DNA from: Anaeramoeba flamelloides
Taxonomy: Eukaryota; Metamonada; Anaeramoebidae
Reading direction: 5' to 3'
Length of the DNA stretch: 64,000 nucleotides
Assembly (NCBI GenBank): GCA_027625915.1
Contig: JANTQA010000033.1
Coordinates: 10,230,001-10,294,000 of the forward strand
Position numbers and translations under genes: made by a program. Each line of letters opens with the position of its first letter. Position 1 is the first letter of the stretch. Under the pieces are notes generated by a model. The model made no database searches, was not told the origin of the DNA, and saw only the letters and a list, made by a program, of their open reading frames with translations. Positions 41,896 through 54,507 of this stretch are shown here, one piece after another.

Positions 41896-44800
41896 ATGAT
41901 GAACAGAAACATTTTATTATTTAAATCGAATAATATTGTGGTTTTAAATAATTCCAAAAAGGGTATTGTTGGTTCTTTAACTGTTTTTAAAAGCAAAAGT
42001 AACTCACAAATATATTTTGAATGGTCAAGAACAACAGATCAATTTGACTTATTGAAAGAGGCAAACAACAATAACAATCAAAAAAAAGAAAACAAAAACA
42101 CTTCAAACCAAAACAAATTTGTCGTCTCAATGCTAGATCTTTCTTCTCTTACTCGTGTGCACTCACCAAGATTTAAAATTCGTTCTTGTTTTGTGTTCAA
42201 CCCAAAAAAGGAATTCCCTCAGCTCCATTTCCCCACTAAAACAGCATACTCTGATTTTATCCAATGGGGGATTGAAAACAAATATCTCAAGCAGTATGCA
42301 ATCTTTATTTCTTTCTTTCTTTCTTTCTTTTTTTGTGTTTCTTTTTATTGTTTCATAAGTAAAAGAATACCAACAAAATCTTTTTTTGCTTTCACAAACA
42401 AGTGTACCTTTTCCAAAAAGAAAGAAAAATTGTTTTTTTATCGAATATATTTTGCATCGAAGAAACAACAATTAAAATTTATTTTTGAATTAATTATAAG
42501 GCACAAAACACTATCGAGGGTTTTCTTCATACCCGAGGGCTGGCTTGCTTTCGAAAAATGACATTGTGGTAGTGAACTTCTTTTGGTTGAAAAAATTCCT
42601 GGTCGTAGCATCGTAAAAATGAACAATTTTCACTGATTTTTCCTAATTCTTTTTTTACAACCACAGCTTTCAAAGTAGTAGACTGAAATTTGTGACTCTA
42701 TTTGAATAAGTAAAATGAAAATGAGGTGAAAACACCCCACCCCCAACGTTTATTATGCAAATACCAGGAAAAGAAATCCGAGACAAAGATTTGAACACAG
42801 CCCGATTATGAAAAAAATAAAATTGAAAATGATAAGTAGATAAAAAGGATTACTTCAATGACCATTTCATGCCTGTTAATAAAGTTTATTCACAATATAC
42901 TCAACATTCCAGTTCTTAAAAATCTTGAGGCTATTGTATTAATTGTTGTTAGTAGTACTACGATTTTTAAACATCTCTACGATCATGAAAAAAAAGTCGA
43001 TTTTGAGAAAAAAAAATTTAAATGAGTTGTGTGGATGAATTTGAGTTTAATTCAACTTTGAGATATTTTTTTTGAAGAGATAATAACTAATCGTTTTGAA
43101 AACACTTATTTCTAAAAAAACTCAAATACGGGAAAAAATACTCGATGATAAATATTTCGTCTCCGAGGTTTTCCAGGATTCAAAAGAATCTAGTAAAATT
43201 ATTGATTTTACTCTATTCTTTTAAATTCACGAAAACCCGCCCGAAATGTGTCCGTAAAATGCTGTCGAGTGCTGCAGAGTACCATCAAGCGTCTTGTTTT
43301 TTTTTTTTTTTTTTTTAATTTAAAAGAATAGAGTAAAATCAAAGATTTTACTTTTAATTTCTTTTGAATTCTGGAAAAAGCTAACAGCAGGTTTTTTTTT
43401 TAATTTTTGAAATAAACTAAAAATTAAATAAATTTTCAGTTAAATTCTAAATTAAAAAAAAACCTAGAACACTTCACGAAATAAAATAGAAAACTCAAAA
43501 AAACCTAACGAAAACCTATTGATTTTAGAAATAAAACAGAAAATCCCAAGAATAGCGAACTACGGTTTTTCAGAATTCAAAAGGATTGAGTAAAATCAAA
43601 GATTTTACTCTAAATTCTTTTAAATTTTGAAAAATTTAACTGAAAAATAAAAATAAAAAAAAAAAATTATTTTGGGTTAATTCTAGTCAAAACTAATTAA
43701 TATCTACAAAAAATATTCTTTTTCCCTTCTCATCGTATTTTTTTTTTTTTTTTTAAATAAATATTAATTATCATCTCTATAAATTATAACAAACATTAAT
43801 ATATTCAAAATAAAATCAACACTTCAACATGATTTGGTATTATATTATTTTAATTTATTTATTTACAATTTTCATAGATCATTAACAAATCGTTATCAAT
43901 ATATTTTAAATAATGAAGATTTTGAAGGTAAATAGTATTCATTTATTTTTTTCTTCAATAGTTCAAAACTGGCTAAAATTAATTATTATTATTTTTTTTT
44001 TTTTTGATATTTTTCTTTATAGAATTTGTATGCTATTATTTTTATCTTTTTAATTTTTATACCTAATAGGTTTATTAATAAAAAAAAAAAAAAAAAAAGC
44101 ATGTTATATGATATATATTTAATTATCAATTTTCCGAATAACTTTAATTACTTCCTAAAAAGGATTTTGGCGAAGATTTTCTTCCAGTCACCACAGTTTC
44201 TGATGATTTGGAAAAAAAAAGTATGAATATTTTTATTCTTATTTTTATTTGATTTTGTATTTTTAAATATTATAAAACACCACTTTTTTTTGTTTTTCTT
44301 TTTTATTTTGAAGGGAAGGAAATTAATTTCATTTTACATCGGTTAGGTTTTTTTTTACTTTAAAAGAATCCAGTAAAATCTTTGATTTGTACTAAATTCT
44401 TTTAAATAAAAAAAACAAAACTACCGTTCTGTTTTCTTGAGTTTTCTGTTTATTTATAAAATTACTAGATTTTCGTTAGGTTTTTTTTACTTTAGAAATA
44501 AACAGAAAATTTTAATAAATTTTCGGTTTATTTCTAAAGTAAAAAAAAAACCTAGAACACTTCACAAATAAAATAGAAAACCTCAAAAAAACCTAACGAA
44601 AATCAATAGATTTTCCAAATAAAATAGAAAACCTCAAAAAAACCTAGAACACTTCACAAATAAAATAGAAAACTCAAAAAAACCTAACGAAAATCAATAT
44701 ATTTTCGAAATAAAATAAAAATCTCAAAAAAACCTAGAACACTTAACAGATAAAACAAAAAAACCCGGCACTTGATGACACTCTAATGCAATCTACAACA

Positions 44801-47800
44801 CTCTAACCATAAAACAGAAAACCTCAAGAAAACATAGGCACTCTACGACACTTGACAGTTATCTTTTCCAGACTTCTAAATTTTTGTCTAGAAATTTCAA
44901 TAAAGCCATAATTTTCTTTATCCTTTACTAATTACAAGATAAATAATGAGTCTTTATTTTGAGATAACAACTTTTTTACAAATAAAAAAAAAAAGAAAAT
45001 TGATATAGTAAATCTTAAAATATACCCAAACAAAGCATTATCGATTATTTCTTGGCTTTATTCAAATACTGAAATTAAAAAGTCTACCTCATTAAATTTT
45101 GAAAATAACATAAATCAAAACCTTAAAAAGGAAATAACGAGAAACTTAAAAATCCTTACTTTTTTTTTAAAAAAAAAAAATATCAATACAAATAACCTAA
45201 TCTAATATATTTTTGTTAAAGTATTATTATTGTTTCCATTATTTAATCAAAAACATTTTCTATTTATTTAAATTCCATTATTAATCATAAAAATAGATAG
45301 ATTTATTGATGTTAATCAATATAAATCTGAGATCAATTCTGTGCATCAATTTAACGAAGATGATGAAATTTTATTTCAACAAATGTTCCGATCAATTCCA
45401 AAAAAAATAAAAAAAATAAATAAATACAAAAAAATTAAAAAAAAACTAAATCAAGAATTATTGAACAGTCTATTTGATTCAGAAGGAAGAATCACCAATT
45501 ATGGGAAATTAATATCAATCATCTATCATAATGTAAAGTTTTGTTTAATTATTTTTAATTTATTTATTTTCATCATATTAAATTTTGTTTTTCTATATTT
45601 CATTTTGTAGAATTTACTAATTTTATTTTATTAGAATGATTCTAAACTATTTAACTCCAATTTAAGAATATATTTAATTTGTCAAGTGATAGAGTAATAT
45701 TTATTATTAGAGCTTTTGATGTTAATTTGGATTACCACGATATTGTAATTAATTGAAGATAGCATGATAAAATCGCGATTAATCCAACTTCCTTGCGAAA
45801 AAAATCACTTTTTTTTTTTTTATTTTTTTATTGAGGAAGAAGTGTAATTTACATTCGGGATGTCCTTATACTTAAATTTCCTTTCAGAACTTTAAGTATA
45901 AAATCATAGATTTCACGTTTTGTTAATTAATGAAAAATTTCTTGAACTGTCACAGTTTAAAATTATTTGATTAAAATTTAATTCTTTTAACTTTTTCTGA
46001 AATATTAATCTATCTTTTTCATAGGAAGGACATACCCATAAAAAGGATCAATATTATCTATAATTTCCTTTTGTTCATATTTTAAACATAAAGGGCAAAA
46101 TTTATTTGAATTTTTTTTTATTACGTAGTAATATCTGTTTAAGCAGTTCGTAAAATACCTAAATTTTAATAATATTGAATAAAAAAATCACTTTATCATG
46201 ATAATCCACAACATCGAAAAAATCACTTTATCACGATAATAGACTAAATCGTGATAAAAAGAAAAATTATTTTTTTTTACAGCCATTTTAAAAAAGTGAT
46301 TACTTTTTTTTTTTTTTACCAGATAGGAAGAATTAATTCTTTTTTAAAGTTTTATGTTTTAATAAAGTGTGAAATTTTATTTAAAAAAGTACTTTTCTTC
46401 CAAACTCCAACCTCTACGTCACATTTAAAGGATGAGTCCCCACTTTATTAAAATAGAAAATTTTCAAAAAGTTTTAATTCTGAAAAAGTCAACGCTTTTT
46501 TAAAACGACTGTACAAATATTTTTTTTTCGATATTAAATTTTCGTTTTTATTAATAATAATATTTTACTGAAAAATTCAACACAAAAATAAATAAAAATA
46601 AATCATAATGGGTATTGTTAAACTTCAGGCACTTTTTTAGATCTAGAAAACAAAAATTAAGAACAAAATTAGACAAATAACTCTCCAGTGAAAAGTTTTG
46701 AACTATTTTAAATTATTTTTTTTAATTTAAATGTTTTTAAAAACAATCCAAAGATAAGAAATTTAAATATAAAATATTTTTAAAAAATCTCTAAACAATT
46801 TATTTTGTAAAAAGAGGTTCTAGAAACTAATTTTTCTAAAATAATAATAATAATCCCAAAAAAAAAAAAAGTTAATTTTGAGAAAAAAAATTTTTTTTTG
46901 CCAAAAATCTACTCACGATAATATGTCCCTACGACCCAAAAAACACTAAAAATGGAAAACTGATCAAATACTTTCCATTAATACAATTAAAAAAATAAAT
47001 GAAAAAATAAAAATAAATAAAGTTTCAATTTAACTTTTTCTTGAAAACATTTTTTGCCAAAATCATTGAATTCACACTTTAAATTATGTATATTTTTAGA
47101 TACACTATCTTGTTTTAACTCATTTACTAAAACAAATTCTAAATTATGGGAATTTTCTTTTCACAAAAGGGACTAATTTAGTATTCAAATGTTTTTTTTT
47201 AGTTTTAAATGGTAAAATTAAAAAAAAGTTAAACTAAAAAGATAAACTCTCTGGAAAACCATTCTAATTTAATATATTAACTTATTCTTTGATTTCAAGC
47301 TTTTCTCAACACCAATTTTTCAAAAAAAAATAAAAAAGTACACACTAATTTCAAAAAATATTTTTGATATTCAAAAGTTGAGAGTGTTTTTATTCTAAAA
47401 AAAATATCCCAGTGGTTAATTAAATTAAGTTATAAGGCTTAATTTCGAAAAATATTAATCAGAAAAAAATAGTGCTTAATTTTATTAAGGACATATATAA
47501 ACCTCACTTCAAAAATTGTGACTCGCCTGAAATAATAAATTGAAAAAAAAAATATATCCTTTAGTATTCAAGGACAACTAATTATTAAATCTTATTAATA
47601 ATTTACTTTTAAGGTATCTTAATATACAAAAACCTGATATATAAAAAAATATAAAAAAAAATAAAATCAAAAATAATAAAAAAAAGTTAACTCAATTTTT
47701 TGAAAAAAGCATGACGGATTTTTTATTACTGAAATTTCACTGATAGTGTTAACAAGAAGATTTTTTTGCTAATAACTAAATTCATTTTAAAAGATATTAC

Positions 47801-47897
47801 ATTGTCCAATTTTTCTTAATGATTATTGGTCTTTTGAAGATATTTTTTTTTTTTTTTTTGGATCTTTGGAGAAAAAAATTAGAAAAAAAATATAAAG

Positions 47898-47935
<38 letters not shown>

Positions 47936-50900
47936 AAAAGAAAAACAAAAATTTGAAAAAACAAAACAAAAATTTGCAAAATTAGAAAAAATGGTTCAGA
48001 TCTAAAAATTGAAAAATTTTTTAATAAGAAAAAGGGATAAAACCTCACAAAACCACCCATTAAAATAATAAAGTGAGTCAAAATTTTTGAAATATAGTTT
48101 ATATTATTAAGTAGATATAATTCAAAATTTTAAATATGATGCTTATTTTACTATTCTATTTCTAAATTTATTATTTCATTTGGATTATCATTACTTTACT
48201 TATATTTATAAAATATATAGGGAATTGAAGATGAATTAAGACCATTTGTCTGGGCATATCTTTTGGGAAATTTCCCAAAAAATTCAACAAAAAATGAACG
48301 AGAAGAATTAAAAAAAAAAAAAATCATTGAATATAATACAATTTCAACACAATGGAAAAGTTTTTCTGAAGATCAATTAAAAAATTTTAGTAGATTCACT
48401 GGAATTATAAAACAAATAGAAATAGACATCTTAAGAATTGATAAAAATATAAATTATTTTTCAAAAAATCTGGAAGAAGGGAAAGAAATTGTTAAAAATG
48501 TATTACTAACTTATGCAATGTATAATTTTGACATCGGGTAAAAATTAATAATTTTTCTTTTTGTTTTTCAAGTGAATATATTTTTGTTGAGATTCTTTTT
48601 AAAAATTAATAATTTGAAAAATTGATGCTCTTGTAAAAACTTTTTGGCGTTACTTAAATTCTTGGTTTCTTAATGTTTATATGATACTCAATATTTCAAC
48701 CTTTTTGATTAAAATGGTAATTTTTCTTAACCAATATTTGTGATTTTTTCAAACCTCATAAAATAACAACCTTAGAAAACAATTAATAGATAACGATAAA
48801 AAAAAATGATAATTCAAACTAGAAAACATTTTAAAAATAATAAAAGTAGATGATAGCAAAATCTCTTGTCGTTTAATCAACTAAATCATATTAATTCTAA
48901 TTACATTTATTTTCAAAAAATCAAAATCTAGATCAAAAAAAAGGTCTAAAATCAATAAATCAATACATCTTTATCTAAGTAATTTCCAAAAAAGTATTGC
49001 AAATTTTTTTTAAAAATATATTTATTAAAGTTAAATTCAATAGAACTATTTAAATATCCAAAATTGTTATTTATCATTTATTAATTCTCCATAATAAATC
49101 AATTTGTTTGTTAACAAAACATTACCTAAATAAAAGATATTAAAGTTTCTGATCACAATTTTATGTGATATTTTTTTTTATGAAAATTACAGTGTTTTTT
49201 TTTTTTCTTTTTGATCTTTAAAAATTGTTTTCATAAAGGGGTTTAATTTTGTAAAAATTTATCAGATAATGGAAGATTATAACTGTATTTGATTGTGTTT
49301 AAAAAAAATGTTTTTACCTTTTCCATATTGCCAATTTTTTTAATAGAATTTTGGTGTTCATTATTTTGTGCAAAAAAAGTGCTATTTTTTTTTTTTTCAT
49401 CATTTTTAAGAAATATTTTGATGAACATATTTTGAAATACACACAAAATATACACTAATTCAATCAGTATTAATACCTTTGAATTTTATATTATCATTGT
49501 TAATTAATGAATAGAAAAACTACCAAAGAAAATATTATTTCAAATATAAAATAAATGCACACATTTTTATAAATGACTTATATATTTTAATCAAAATATA
49601 TTATTTGTGAGATTTTTTTATTTCCTTCGAATTAAGGGGTTGGCGTCACCATAGATTCGTCTTTAATTAAAGTATATTGTAATTGGGTGTAAATGATATT
49701 AGTTCTCCATGGATCAAATAGTTTCTGTGACTCTAAAAAATCTATTATAAATATTATTTCACAATAAATTATTATTTTTTTTACAAAAGATCACAATTAA
49801 AAATTGTCATTTTGCAAATTATTTTTTTGAATTCCTTTTCCCAAATCTAAAAATAGAAACCCAAAATAATAGTATTCCAGTATTTTTATTATTCATATTT
49901 AGAACTTCCAAAAGTAACTATTTTTTAATTTTTTAATTCCAAAGATTAACTCAATAATCAACAACATAAAATCAGTAAGACTGATTAGTTTTGTATTCTT
50001 TTTATAAAGCTAGTTGTAACTCCAATATAAACTCCATTTCACGAAATCCCCCCAGCCAAAAATGAAAAATTCGCTTTTTTTTTAAGAATCAACCAAACAT
50101 ACCATTGTTTAGAACTAATATAAATAATAAACTTTCGATTAAAAATGATATTCATAAAAGAAATACCTGAAAAAAAATGTTAAAAATTCGAAAAAAAATA
50201 AAAATGTTAAAAAAAAATTTCCCAGCCACCTTTTATTGAAATGTATCGTGCAAAATTTCACAATTCCTATACAAAAATAAAATTGTTCACAATAAGATTT
50301 TTAAATAGTAAATATATACATTTGTAAAGAAAATACATAGCCTAAATTTTCATAATGTTAATATGGAGTTTCAAAAAATTTTTTTTTCCAAATTGACTTT
50401 ATTGAAAAAAGAAAAATTGAAAAGAAGAAAAAAAAAACAAAAAAGCAAAAAACAAAAAAAAAAAAATTTACTTAATGAGAAAAAATGATTTTGATCTAAA
50501 AATTGAAAATTTATTTTGAGAAGAATACTGGATTAAACTCATAGAATATATACTATTTCTTCATTAAAACTGGACCCCTTGACTGAAAAAGTGTTTATTT
50601 GCAATATTTGCAAAATAATTTTTTTTGTAAAAATAATCTCTTAATGAATTATTGAATTGTTTAAAAAATTGAATTTTTAATAAACTAATCTACATTCCGA
50701 GACAAATTTAAGAAAGATATTTTGCAGATTAAAAGTACTGAATATTGATAATTCAACTTTAAATTTATGGCAGAATGTAGATTTTTTGCTGAAATTGTTG
50801 TATTTTTTTACTAATAAAAGGATCATTTTTAATTGATGAGGATCAACAAATATTACTACTTTACTAATTGATTTTTTAGAGTCATTTGAACCATGGAGCT

Positions 50901-52136
50901 CTAATATGATTTGCCATCCTATAACAACTTACTTTACTTTTAAACTTCGACTTTGTAGACGCTAGTCCCTTAAAGAAATCAAAAATAACGAAAGTATCAT
51001 TATAAAAAAACTTCGAATTCAAAATTTTAAAATACAATTAGAATATCAAAATAAATATTCACAATCAATAGATTTACATTTTAAATTTAAAAAAACAATT
51101 TATTATTTTTCTGATAATTTCCATAAATTTTTTTTGAATCTTCAATAATTTAATATTTGATTTATTTATCTTGTATTTTGAAAAAAAAAAAAGGATTAAA
51201 GTTGAAATTCTATTTATCCATACAAACTCTTAGAAAACCGTTTACATGGATTTGAAAAGAAAAATAAATAAACTTTATTAATAATAAACAATAACAATTT
51301 CCTCTATTTTCTCTATTTCTTTCTCTATAATATTTTTTTAATAAAAAACACATTATATTACATATTTACTTATTGCCATTGTTTGTAGTGTAAGTTCCAA
51401 TCCATTCAAAATAATCGAATCAAATAAAATATTCTCTAAAAGTTTATTATTGTATCTTTTCGAAATCATGATAAATTATTTTTCCGCAAACTTATTATTT
51501 TCATCTTAATAGTATTGCCAGGGAATGACTGACTATTGTTCACCAATGGTTTCTTTGTCAAAAAATGAAGTTGATTCATATTGGCTTTTTCAATCTGTAA
51601 TGAAAAAATATTCGGGTTTATTTTCATATGATGAAAAAATGGTAAATGAAAAACTCAAAATGTTACAATTTATTACAAGAAAAATAGATCCAGAATTATA
51701 TTTTAGGTAATTTTTACAATTTTATTTATCAGTTTTAATTTTTTTTTTAATCTTTATAATTTTTTTTTTTTTTTTTTTCTCTTTATTGTTTGTTATTTTT
51801 TTCTCCTTCTACAGACTGAAACAAATTAAACAAGAAAGATTTATATTCTGTTACAGGTGGATTCTGGTTTGTTTTAAAAGGGAATTAAAGACTGAAGATT
51901 TCTTTATTTTTTGGGACAAACTTTTCACTAATTACCTGACTTGTAATTTTGAAGTGTTTTTAGCTTTCGCAATTGTCCAACAAAATAGAAAACAATTAAT
52001 GTCAATTGATGACGATGTTCAGGAAATTATGTTTTCATTAACCAAGAATATCAAAAACTTTAAATTTGAAACCTTAATTAAACAGGCAACAGCATATATA
52101 CTACAATTATCACAATTTGTTAATATTAAAAAATAA
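41896..52136 (+). CDS. TBC1D15/16/17-like Rab GTPase-activating protein, seven exons
   Basis: Exons: 41896-42293, 43878-43927, 44176-44220, 45297-45532, 48221-48537/8, 51513-51706 and 51815-52136, about 520 residues. Exon 1 resembles the TBC1D15/17 N-terminal domain (FVVSMLDLSSL..FPQLHF). Exon 4 has SEGRITNYGKL before the TBC domain. The TBC fingerprint is complete: LRPFVWAYLLG (exon 5), the Arg-finger motif IEIDILR, LLTYAMYNFDIGY, the Gln-finger CQGM at the start of exon 6, and FCYRWILVCFKREL in exon 7. Both catalytic fingers suggest an active Rab GAP, as in TBC1D15 (Rab7) relatives; the substrate here is unknown. Phases agree at every junction except exon 5 to 6, which is one base off at a GT-AG reading. 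Introns of 1.6, 1.1, 2.7 and 3.0 kb hold repeats; intron 2 is 248 nt and intron 6 is 108 nt. The two small exons (50 and 45 nt) are the least certain. Confidence 0.87.
42294..43877 (+). other. TBC gene intron 1
   Basis: It begins GTATGC and ends TTTTCATAG. It holds a GC-elevated stretch at 42640-42960 (ACACCCCACCCCCAAC..) without open frames and foldback array 5. The TCTT-type microsatellite immediately after the donor (42306-42330) makes exon 1 appear to read through for another 90 codons in raw frames. Confidence 0.75.
43165..43645. repeat. Modular foldback (multi-hairpin) repeat, array 5
   Basis: Arms AGAATAGAGTAAAATC and GATTTTACTCTATTCTT recur, with ACCTAGAACACTTCACG, CAAAAAAACCTAACGAAAAC, a GCTGTCGAGTGCTGCAGAGT variant of the end motif near 43262-43281, and a closing GAGTAAAATCAAAGATTTTA palindrome. 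Confidence 0.75.
44221..45296 (+). other. TBC gene intron 3
   Basis: It begins GTATGA and ends AAAATAG. It holds foldback array 6 at 44335-44880 and otherwise AT-rich sequence. Confidence 0.75.
44335..44880. repeat. Modular foldback (multi-hairpin) repeat, array 6
   Basis: The most regular array. CCTAGAACACTTCACAAATA and AAAAAACCTAACGAAAATCA alternate at least twice in tandem (44551-44760). They are preceded by an inverted block (GTTAGGTTTTTTTTACTTTA / TAAAGTAAAAAAAAAACCTA) and followed by CACTTGATGACACTCTAA and CTCTACGACACTTGACAG. Confidence 0.8.
46918..47503 (-). repeat. Dispersed repeat, minus-strand copy (pair with 19072-19655)
   Basis: Reverse complement of the 19-kb copy, with ATGTCCCTACGACCCAAAAA at one end and TATTAAGGACATATATAA at the other. 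Mismatches and short indels are scattered. Confidence 0.7.
47840..48065 (+). repeat. Partial family D repeat
   Basis: AAATTTGCAAAATTAGAAAAAATGG followed by TTCAGATCTAAAAATTGAAA parallels the middle of the full family D copies. The 5' TATAAACTCC part is absent. Confidence 0.45.
48538..51512 (+). other. TBC gene intron 5, 3.0 kb, with a one-base phase problem
   Basis: The donor side reads GACATCGG/GTAAAA and the acceptor side TTAATAG/TATTGCCAG. A GT-AG intron leaves exon 5 at two bases into a codon, but exon 6 must start a codon with TAT. The family D copy at 50010-50620 is the main content; the rest is AT-rich. Confidence 0.7.
50010..50620 (+). repeat. Dispersed repeat family D, copy 2
   Basis: TATAAACTCCATTTCACGAA, AATGAAAAATTCGC, AAGAATCAACCAAACAT, AATGATTTTGATCTAAAAAT and AAAACTGGACCCCTTGACTG occur in the same order as in the copies at 39400 and 57770. 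Confidence 0.65.
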
Positions 52137-54147
52137 TATCATTAAATTGTGCTCCGAAAATAAAGAATTTCTTGGATTATTATTTTTTATAACTGCTCCA
52201 AATGAGAAATTTATTTAATATTTTTATTTCTAAAACCCATTTTAATTAATTTTCGCCCTGAAGATCAATAAAAAATCTTTCTTTATATTTTGAACAATTT
52301 TTTATGAGACTGATCAATGAAATTTTTAATTTTATTATCTGGGCTTCTAAAAGTTTATATCAAGTATTTGAAATTCGAAAAAATAAGAAAGAATAACAAG
52401 GAATGGAATCTTGTAGACTGTCAGGTTGAAAGTTTTAAAAAATCTTGAAAATATTTATATGGATTGTGCTATTCTTGTGATGTGCTAATATTCTTAATTG
52501 TTGTTATTTTTAATTACTATTTATATTTAATTCTCTGTCTGAAATATAAAAACTTAATCAATTTAAATGAATAAAAAGAATTTCAATTAAAAAAAATCCA
52601 AAAAAGTGAAATTTTTGGGACATTTGAGAAAATTGAAAGAAACATAAATAAAAAATGTATTACTCACAAACTTTTCCAACTTTTCGAACCAAACATGGTA
52701 AATTTAAAAACATCAATTTTTTTTGATATCTTTTTTGATTTAATGCACATGTTCAAAAAAAGATGTCTGAATATTTTAAGTTTTTTTACTAAATTTATAC
52801 TTTTTCTAAAAACTATAAAAACTTTTCCGTTTTGACCAGACGGGAGAGGTTTTTGTCAGCTTGTTTGGGGATTCTAAGAGCAAAAAATTCAATTTAATAA
52901 TTGAATAAAAATGTTTGGGGAAGAAACAGAAATTCAAAAATCGAAAATAATTTTCAGAAATCGAAACACAAAAACAACCCCAAATATTTTTATTCTTTCA
53001 TTAAATTGCTTTTTTTTTTTGGTATTAGAAACCCCAGGTTTGTTATCAAGAAACCTTTTCTGTCAGGGTGCTTTAGAAAAGTTTTTTGGTTTTTGGAAAA
53101 ATGACAAATTTAGTAAATAAAGTTAAAATATTAAGAACTACGTTCCCACCCTTGAGGGGGTTGAGTAATTGTGTTATTTCAATTTCTCTTCTTAAAAAAA
53201 ATTTTCACACAGGCGAAATTGGACAAAAAAAAAAAAAAACATTTTTTGTCATCTTTACTTTTTCACCAAGACTTTTTTTCTTTGTTTATCAATGAAAAGA
53301 AAAATTGAAAATAACAAATAAAATAATTGCAAAAAATTGCTTTTGGGGATTTTCAAGTGCATATCAAATTTGAGAACTTTCAAACTTGTAAAAGCCAATC
53401 AAAAAAAATATGTAGAACAGCTCTAGAAAATAGTGTGAGTTCCGAAAGTTGAAATGGAAATTCTAAAATATTAAAAGCAAAATTTAGCAGGATCTAACAA
53501 GGTAAAAATTGTAAAAAAGTTAGAAATTGTGAAAATTTCACATTTTTTCTCAAAGAAATTCTCCTTGGACAAATATTACTTGGATTACATAACTTATTCA
53601 AGGGTGATTTTTTACATTATTTCATTGTTTTCACCTAAAAACGAAGTCCTTAACACATCACTTTTTGCACAGGTGTGGTAGTATAAAATTTATTTTCAAG
53701 TATATTGGTACACTTGAAGCAACTCTATGGCGATTGTAAATAATTTGGATAGAACAAGGCACAATGAAATTTTAAGTTTCAAACAATTTGTAAGCAAAAT
53801 TTTATTTTTAGATAACTAGTAGAATTTATACCCAAATGATAAAATTACAATATTTTTGTTACTTAAAATTTCAATTTTTTAATTCCAACAGTCTAAATTA
53901 TTAATTTCCTTTTTCGAGAATTGGGGACTTTGATGGTTTGTTTTAATTTTTCGAAAAGTCATTTTTGTAGGAAAAGCTGAATGAAAATTGTGATCTTTTT
54001 ATTTTACGATTAAAAGTAAAAAAATCTAAGAACCTCCTAATGGAAGTATTTGTGAGAGTCCAAATCCCATGAATTTTATTTTATCAACATAAATTCTCAT
54101 TTTTTAATAAAATATCTTTTTTCTTAACTAATCCCTTTAAACCTTAA
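52137..54147. other. Spacer with foldback relic and family E fragment
   Basis: No gene is supported. The stretch 52730-53135 is a diverged relative of the 25668-26665 foldback element. At 53680-53760 the words TTTTCAAG..TTGGTACA..AATTTGGATAGAAC recall the inverted repeat at 14675-14756. A family E end (GAAAAGCTGAATGAAAATTG) lies near 53970. Confidence 0.55.
52730..53135. mobile_element. Diverged copy of the 25.7-kb foldback element
   Basis: It keeps ATGACAAATTTAGTAAATAA, GGAATAAAAATGTTTGGGG-like and CCCCAAATATTTTTATTCTT blocks, and the TTCTTTCATTAAATTG palindrome around the loop. The arms are shorter and less alike than in the 25.7-kb copy. Confidence 0.6.
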
Positions 54148-54507
54148 ATGAAGATACAGTATTTCATAATCACGATCTTAATCTTAAAATTAATAACTTC
54201 TTTTTCAAATGATGAGACACAACCAGAAAGTTTAACACAGGAAGAATCAATTTTCGATCAAGAAAATGTCAACGGATATTTAAGTGAGAATGAAAACAAT
54301 GATAATTTAATGAAAATTGTCAGAACCTTTTTGATTGCTTTTGCAATTAGTCTCATAATAATTTTCATGTTGATAAATAAATCTCACAACAAAAGAAAAA
54401 AATATCGCAGTACAAAACAAAAACAAACACCAATAAGAAATGTGAACATTTCAAGAAATCACAACAACCATATACACCGAACAGGCAATAAAATACACAG
54501 TTATTAA
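54148..54507 (+). CDS. Small single-pass membrane protein with signal peptide
   Basis: The 119-residue frame has a signal peptide at about 1-19 (MKIQYFIITILILKLITSF), an acidic Glu/Gln/Asn-rich lumenal segment to about residue 53, a transmembrane helix at about 57-78 (VRTFLIAFAISLIIIFMLI), and a basic tail rich in Lys, Arg, Asn and His. This type I topology is typical of a genuine small gene rather than noise, but no family is recognised. No intron is needed. The upstream sequence is T-rich, and a long T tract follows the stop. Function unknown. Confidence 0.6.
   Translation: MKIQYFIITILILKLITSFSNDETQPESLTQEESIFDQENVNGYLSENENNDNLMKIVRTFLIAFAISLIIIFMLINKSHNKRKKYRSTKQKQTPIRNVNISRNHNNHIHRTGNKIHSY

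Larger units (their letters stand above)
45533..48220 (+). other. TBC gene intron 4, 2.7 kb, repeats
   Basis: It begins GTAAAG and ends ATATATAG. It contains ATCRYGAT octamers (45772, 46195, 46230, 46248), a GAGGAAGAAGTGTAATTTAC block related in inverse to 57600-57650, the inverted dispersed repeat 46918-47503, and a partial family D copy with a poly(A) of over 30 bases near 47900-47932. No nested gene. Confidence 0.75.

Noticed and set aside
42294-42561. Read-through of TBC exon 1 for about 90 more codons
   Set aside because: A good GTATGC donor at 42294 and the TTTC microsatellite behind it, plus the matching in-phase exon at 43878, show that this is intron.
42780-42840. Possible second SINE on the minus strand (TGTTCAAATC resembling a B box)
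   Set aside because: No A box at a suitable distance, no similarity to the 32.2-kb SINE, no poly(A) and no target duplication.
45341-45610. Stand-alone 89-residue protein
   Set aside because: Its first 64 residues are TBC exon 4, in phase with the neighbouring exons; the hydrophobic end is intron read-through.
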